From NCBI RefSeq assembly GCF_000006405.1, contig NW_003214886.1, positions 181,120-220,828 of the forward strand: a stretch of DNA of 39,709 nt, written 5' to 3'. Both the position numbers and the translations under genes were made by a program. Positions 37,901 through 39,709 of this stretch are shown here, piece by piece (the first letter of the stretch is position 1; each line of letters starts with the position of its first letter). A model generated the notes under the pieces. It was not told where the DNA came from. It searched no databases and saw only the letters and a program-made list of their open reading frames with translations. The stretch comes from Perkinsus marinus ATCC 50983. Taxonomy: Eukaryota; Perkinsozoa; Perkinsida; Perkinsidae.

Positions 37901-39628
37901 CTTGATGACATTTCCCCGAGCGTTTGCTTAGTGGATGGTGGTAAGGAGTTCGCTAACCTGTTGGTGAGAAGCATGTTTGTTGCCAGGGGGATTCAGCTCC
38001 TTGTGGTGCCTCCGTATAGCCCGCGCCTTGCTTTCTATGAGCGGTGTCATAGAGAGTATCAGAATGGTTTGAGGAGCATGTTGCTGGAGACTAATTCGCC
38101 CGCTTCCCATTGGTGGAAGTACCACAGCCTGATCACCCACGCCTATAACAATTCTCCACTGCCTGGTTCTTCACTGAGTGCTGCTGCAGTCACCCCCAAT
38201 GATCTATATTTGGCCAAAGGATCTACGGCTCTACTGCCTGGTGGTACTTCTGACCGTCCGCTCTCCCCTGCTGCCGAGAGATTCATCGAAGCTTTCGAAG
38301 CGATCCCTCCATCTGAGCTCGCTTCTAAGGTCAACAACAGTGTCGCTCAAGCTGCAGCAGCTATCCGAGACTCCCTTGGAGTTAGTATGAAGCTATATCA
38401 AGCTAATTGGGAACTCAGAAGAGCAGCTTCTCGTAAGGGTTGGGCACTGGCCTCTGTTGGTCGTCGTTCTGGTCCAATAGAACCTGGTACTTGGGTCTAT
38501 GTGTGGAGACCTGCTCACTACAAGGTCACTACTAACTGGATAGGTCCTGCTCGAGTCATGGCTGTCCGACCGGCTGATACCTACCTCATCTATTGGATTG
38601 GTAACCGAGATGATGGTGCCGACGGCAGGTCCTCCACCGAAGCCGGTTACAATTTGATGCCTATTCGTCAGGCTGCCGTGCTTGCTGATCTCAATGTCCG
38701 CTATAACAACATTCTTGTCCGCGCTGCTGCTGTACAACGTGCGTTTATAGCGCGACAGCAGATTGTCCGCCAGCAGCCGCTGCCTACTCCTCAAGATATC
38801 CTCAACTCTGCAGCCCCTAATAGTCTACTTGGTGCTATGAGAAGATGAATGATGACGATATCTGTACCTCGTCATGTACACTTTATTTTGAACTCTGAGC
38901 CAGAGCTACAATCGTATATCCTTTTGTGCATGTTTTTGCTATCCCCTCGGGGGTATTATTGCTGGCCCCGGAGAATAGTAGCGTAACTCAACTAGCGCTT
39001 GCCTTCGTGCAGATTGCATGAATTCGACGGTTTTGGATTCATTCTACTGACACCACTTTAGGCAACTATCCGACCTGAGTATCATGTCTGCCCGTTGATG
39101 GATGCTATATTCTCCCCTTCAGTTCTCTTTTCTCTCTATCTCTTTCTATCTCTACCTGCTCTGATCTGCCCTTTGCTCTGGGCATATCTCTGTGGTTTGT
39201 CTCTGATCGTATTGATTCTTCACCCTCTGCTCCTGGTTGAAGATTACATCAGCGAAACCTCTGCTCTACTCAACTACGCCTCATTGTCCGTATCTTCTGG
39301 TGTGTTGCGTCTTGAAAAGGTTCAGCAGTGCCCTATAGTCCTGCTATTCTGAGAAAAAAGTAGCGCGCGCCCACTTGATCGATTGTAATGTCCACACTGA
39401 CTACTCACCACATTTTTCTGGTTTTCAGATAAGGGCATACCCAAATCAGGAAGGTCTTCGGTGGGAGGCTCGAACGGCGGCGCCGAGCGGAGCAACGCAT
39501 CTCGCATCGCATCGACTCGTCGAAGCGGAACCTTACACGGTTTCTCAAATTCAACCGAGATACTATTTCCATACGATTAATTCACTACTCACCCTGTATA
39601 TGCAAATTTCCGACAGGTTCTCATATGT
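25930..39628 (-). CDS. UPF1-like superfamily 1 RNA/DNA helicase, 5' end beyond window
   Basis: ATP-dependent helicase of the UPF1-like SF1B group (RNA surveillance is the best-known role; the actual role here is inferred). Exons in transcript order: 39593-39628 (tentative), 39409-39543, 31816-31962, 31428-31577, 27303-27402, 27057-27211, 25930-26942. Motifs in order: PLSENQKNV (Q-motif region), GPPGTGKT (Walker A, 31.9 kb), VLVVVDSNAAADN (Ia), FPVLVATCIGSG, VVIDECTQATEPATLVPL (II), GDHKQL (III, split by an intron), VQRRMHP (IV), IGIVVPYSGQ, INTVDACQGSERELILFSAV (V) and MNVVLTRAK (VI). Phases agree across all joins except 31816/31577, where the donor I chose is one base off or a small exon is missed. 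Two mobile elements lie in its introns. Motif IV has Arg where Tyr is usual, and motif V has Cys where Phe is usual. Two broken partial copies lie to the left. Confidence 0.85.
27441..27481. repeat. Perfect 17-bp hairpin plus adjoining palindrome
   Basis: ACTGAGTATGATGATAG, a 7-base loop, then the exact reverse complement. It is followed directly by GTTCCTATTAGGAAC (7-bp arms). It lies in a helicase intron beside the assembly gap. Confidence 0.85.
27632..27731. other. Assembly gap (100 N)
   Basis: Exactly 100 ambiguous bases, the usual convention for a gap of unknown size. It abuts the left direct repeat of the tyrosine-recombinase element, so repeat collapse during assembly is a likely cause. 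Confidence 0.95.
27732..27843. repeat. Left terminal direct repeat of the recombinase element
   Basis: Starts at the gap with ATAGTTGAGTTTCCAGGAAC and ends GGACCTTCATT. It matches 31054-31165. The true left edge may be hidden in the gap. Confidence 0.8.
27897..28070. repeat. Nested long inverted repeat
   Basis: Three nested pairs of arms share a centre near 27983: GGTTTGGGTGGTT with AACCGCCCAAACC, a CTTCT...TCTCC arm with GGAGATAATCTAGAAG, and ACAACATCCTAGTT with AACTAGGGTGTTGT. Together they could fold into a hairpin of about 174 bases just inside the left end repeat of the recombinase element. Confidence 0.75.
31054..31165. repeat. Right terminal direct repeat of the recombinase element
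   Basis: Same sequence as 27732-27843 with about one difference (CCCATTTAACAG against CCCATCTAACAG). Helicase intron sequence follows. Confidence 0.85.
31963..31966. repeat. Target-site duplication, left copy (CTGA)
   Basis: CTGA precedes the 5' LTR and recurs after the 3' LTR at 39349-39352. On the minus strand it reads TCAG, the end of the helicase intron next to the exon starting at 31962. Confidence 0.85.
31967..32341 (+). repeat. 5' LTR, 375 bp
   Basis: Begins AATAGTAGCGTAAC and ends CCTGCTATT, so the ends carry a short AATAG/CTATT inverted repeat instead of TG/CA. It is identical by eye to 38974-39348 and has a C/T-rich middle (TCTCTCTATCTCTTTC). Confidence 0.92.
32387..38848 (+). CDS. 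Gag-Pol polyprotein of the LTR retrotransposon
   Basis: One frame of 2153 codons. Residues 1 to about 230 are Pro/Ala/Ser-rich, followed by a gag-like region. Residues about 606-680 hold Cys/His zinc-knuckle motifs (CYRCRDQ, CAKCGLQRH, CGRCLQTGH). An aspartic protease has LLDTGAS near residue 750. Reverse transcriptase has YYMPHFPVFTAS, ATTDLSKAFYSL near 1120 and FLDD near 1228 in place of the usual YVDD. RNase H starts near 1420 (TVDASKE...CTDSL). Integrase has a zinc-binding part near 1698 (ARHPGRDRT...CDTC) and a DDE core from about 1808 (VCAATYR, VDGGKEF, YERCHREYQ). The PHFPV segment before the RT palm resembles BEL/Pao elements; Ty3-like is the alternative. Gag and Pol share a frame, so no frameshifting is needed. 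Confidence 0.93.
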   Translation: MNFSREPRTSPRLAQHRQLQEQVNEGPAPAANVAQQSYANPAFGGDPHRAPAPIADGSPPIPGPSAENGMQPVIRDHVASASSSALLRCPDARAGVNASLLTPVANEQASPQLSLHSADVPPSGNGSHQHSLSSMTFDRKPPPQDHPSPAYQVRYVSPDPHAKTPSPALPLRPKTDTQGQVEQRFDSSHVSAPAAMPAQPSVAQPASLNDNMAVLFQQFCEFMVARNSSPAALPNAESCRPFQVGISAVADQTAQFGTTSNERIVFADPKANTQAIERSILADIEDRKRSAAVDCWAQERSRMAASSAKGPPGGAWRGTADLTETRSLQDFLQEIEASSMLFKLGSDSFRFIYLFENLSTHVSTKLGLKLESTYGAIENIPYGRQYEAAVTALRSDYGELQGNDDSSILNRWYVLNSTNFPTYQLFEEEFTTILAQLRRRGHSLPVTQANGRLLAALPSAVRAWVEDHVPLSLDESEFQRRLRVHCINHSIGTGWSTLRPGPWVLDKNGRYVKKPQPRTGPEIVPTASNPAASTAARDGSWPPGTSPVGPPSNLSVPPPMPSTGSPQVLAATSGLGDKTSTVSMDGGSRTQQSSRDQRHGRGQKRPKLTCYRCRDQSGGHSVNDCPATSPSESDKRCAKCGLQRHATDGCDNRIVAAKIPCGRCLQTGHLAFICPMTKPKSVPLSGVQSSAALLADSASVMPATNVDLYECTESLGCIDSTPNGPGALSSSIKVVPGTGDASTSIAVTCLLDTGASCNFAQLSTANKLGHVMPLPSPKPFRVANKQTYYATQVVRLTVLTINSRIKLDFLVVPELTAPLVIGMQGLSALGMMIWISPGACSVRTGVGPLQWHQLQQGLARKRQLPAKKVAMTQTDDLLLTIDQLASADSVVPISPVDTHDVIPDALYGVFPSAAECLAGLSLIDGLQAEENPIISQAHDITFAKSDSPNLVGTSVPELSAHDLPYTELYPQGPSDLLVSVRDGPMVLKDGSLVKAKRMTMQLPFIRPDRHPPYRLKQLIRRDLALLNRLQQTGHLAIYESLIESFKKSRFIRPVSIDESGNGDDAYYMPHFPVFTASKTSPCRPVWCGNELSAYLCRGHISVVESTIVSSLVALRTSTYYATTDLSKAFYSLKIRSSDRRYQRFIYRGRAFEFAVVMMGLRPSPAMLIRAMRPIVSLAQYILTFLFGDPGVDIAEIDFGPLKVGPITRHFAIHSDFSSPSTALSWIRIFLDDVTITAKTSGARTLSLEVVRLVARIFGFICETDKESDDSSDDVVKHLGILIHHGSLISPYRVASLSSLPEVRFASLTEHELDERDRAHAHPDDFNHASAVSFCGFEDLSDLNITPRKIDSWLRQFFDPLGLWLELVLRGRLLYRRICSSVVSPDAVVRDTSILTDLVGLYRALTHVPRVNRLVQGPLFITVDASKEIIAAVVCDKRGTRLFARAQVIPAARLSWTIVRQELTAILLGIEVGDFLSKLGVMVQYLCTDSLINLARCSARKFRTKGLQAWEILNIHKAREGCVRLGLSIHHIPGRINPADGPSRARIINLTPDLAEERLQYFEDLLREPHRPLEFWSAGHIVPDIPDGPEDVELAAATTTSLGDGVSSTVPPVPEGFSNELLLKIRSAQPDDPLCKNVCRAFTGNCPDLEASYVRNLKRFFHISDDGLILRTIEAPDGRPTIVVPAVLATEVVEAVHVCARHPGRDRTRQLVARHFWCKGLYKLTNRIVCSCDTCNRIKSTRLHRHSLGEARVRSSLPGELLGVDLLVYNSIPDSSGITPWSAEVDTALQTTGNTPSELMSDRLPKYILMIVCAATYRIWTRTLCTKSAPEVATVLGELLDDISPSVCLVDGGKEFANLLVRSMFVARGIQLLVVPPYSPRLAFYERCHREYQNGLRSMLLETNSPASHWWKYHSLITHAYNNSPLPGSSLSAAAVTPNDLYLAKGSTALLPGGTSDRPLSPAAERFIEAFEAIPPSELASKVNNSVAQAAAAIRDSLGVSMKLYQANWELRRAASRKGWALASVGRRSGPIEPGTWVYVWRPAHYKVTTNWIGPARVMAVRPADTYLIYWIGNRDDGADGRSSTEAGYNLMPIRQAAVLADLNVRYNNILVRAAAVQRAFIARQQIVRQQPLPTPQDILNSAAPNSLLGAMRR
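38849..38973 (+). other. 3' untranslated part of the retrotransposon
   Basis: The interval between the polyprotein stop and the 3' LTR contains a small hairpin (ATCCCCTCGGGGGTAT) and a weak purine run (GGAGAA) against the LTR, which could serve as a polypurine tract. Confidence 0.5.
38974..39348 (+). repeat. 3' LTR, 375 bp
   Basis: Identical by eye to the 5' LTR over its full length. The right target duplication CTGA follows at 39349-39352. Confidence 0.92.
39349..39352. repeat. Target-site duplication, right copy (CTGA)
   Basis: Matches 31963-31966. Together with the flanking sequence it restores the original helicase intron end CTTTTTTCTCAG on the minus strand. Confidence 0.85.
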
Positions 39629-39709
39629 CTCGAAAAAAAATCACACATTTTCTCACAAGTCAGAACTCAGCCGTGCCTTGAAGGTTGGGAAACTACTCCT
39701 TACCTCTCA

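Larger units (their letters stand above)
31967..39348 (+). mobile_element. LTR retrotransposon, whole-looking, recent; BEL/Pao- or Ty3-like
   Basis: A 7382-bp element with two identical 375-bp LTRs, a 4-bp target duplication (CTGA) and one long gag-pol ORF. Domain order is gag, protease, reverse transcriptase, RNase H, integrase, which excludes the Ty1/copia order. It looks whole, and identical LTRs imply a very recent insertion. It lies antisense within an intron of the UPF1-like helicase gene. No envelope gene is present. The sequence just inside the 5' LTR does not start with the usual TGG primer site, so the primer is unknown. Confidence 0.95.

Noticed and set aside
32783-38794. Many ORFs on both strands within the retrotransposon
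   Set aside because: They overlap the continuous 2153-codon gag-pol frame and are shadows of it.
1-39709. CRISPR arrays, operons, bacterial promoters or rRNA genes
   Set aside because: No regularly spaced repeats or rRNA-like sequence were seen, and spliced genes show a eukaryotic nuclear context.

Overview
The window looks like nuclear DNA of a flagellated, intron-rich protist. A perkinsozoan or dinoflagellate-like alveolate (Perkinsus) is my best guess from general character, but the sequence does not prove it. The host genes are split by many short GT-AG introns (about 47 to 900 bp), so most of the coding content is invisible to a simple ORF scan. I assembled the gene models by hand from splice sites, phase agreement and family motifs.

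Layout. 941-11675 (minus): a kinesin-9 (KIF6/KIF9-type) gene of about 23 exons and 887 codons, the class of kinesin that works in flagella. Its introns hold a cluster of about seven copies of a short inverted-repeat element (MITE), several tRNA-like relics and a shared introner-like motif. 12758-15110 (plus): a decayed DDE DNA transposon. 16034-17191 (plus): a five-exon GNAT acetyltransferase with a hydrophobic leader. 17622-18077 (minus): an unrecognised basic-then-polar ORF.

18370-27260 is a tandem segmental array. Each unit carries a gene for a secreted protein (19620-20333 and 23098-23844, paralogues with signal peptides) next to the 3' half of a UPF1-like SF1 helicase. The helicase copies at about 18.4-18.75 kb and 21.4-22.05 kb are broken. 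The copy at the right end is the 3' end of an apparently intact gene running on the minus strand from beyond the right edge to 25930.

That helicase gene is greatly expanded by mobile DNA. One intron (27403-31427) holds a 100-bp assembly gap and a broken tyrosine-recombinase element flanked by direct repeats. Another intron has taken in a whole-looking LTR retrotransposon (31967-39348, identical 375-bp LTRs, one 2153-codon ORF, 4-bp target duplication) exactly at its 3' splice site, where the target duplication copies the TCAG acceptor. A 156-bp solo LTR (25740-25895) lies just downstream of the helicase stop. The paralogous site at about 21.42 kb is empty, so the insertion came after the segmental duplication, or affected only one copy.
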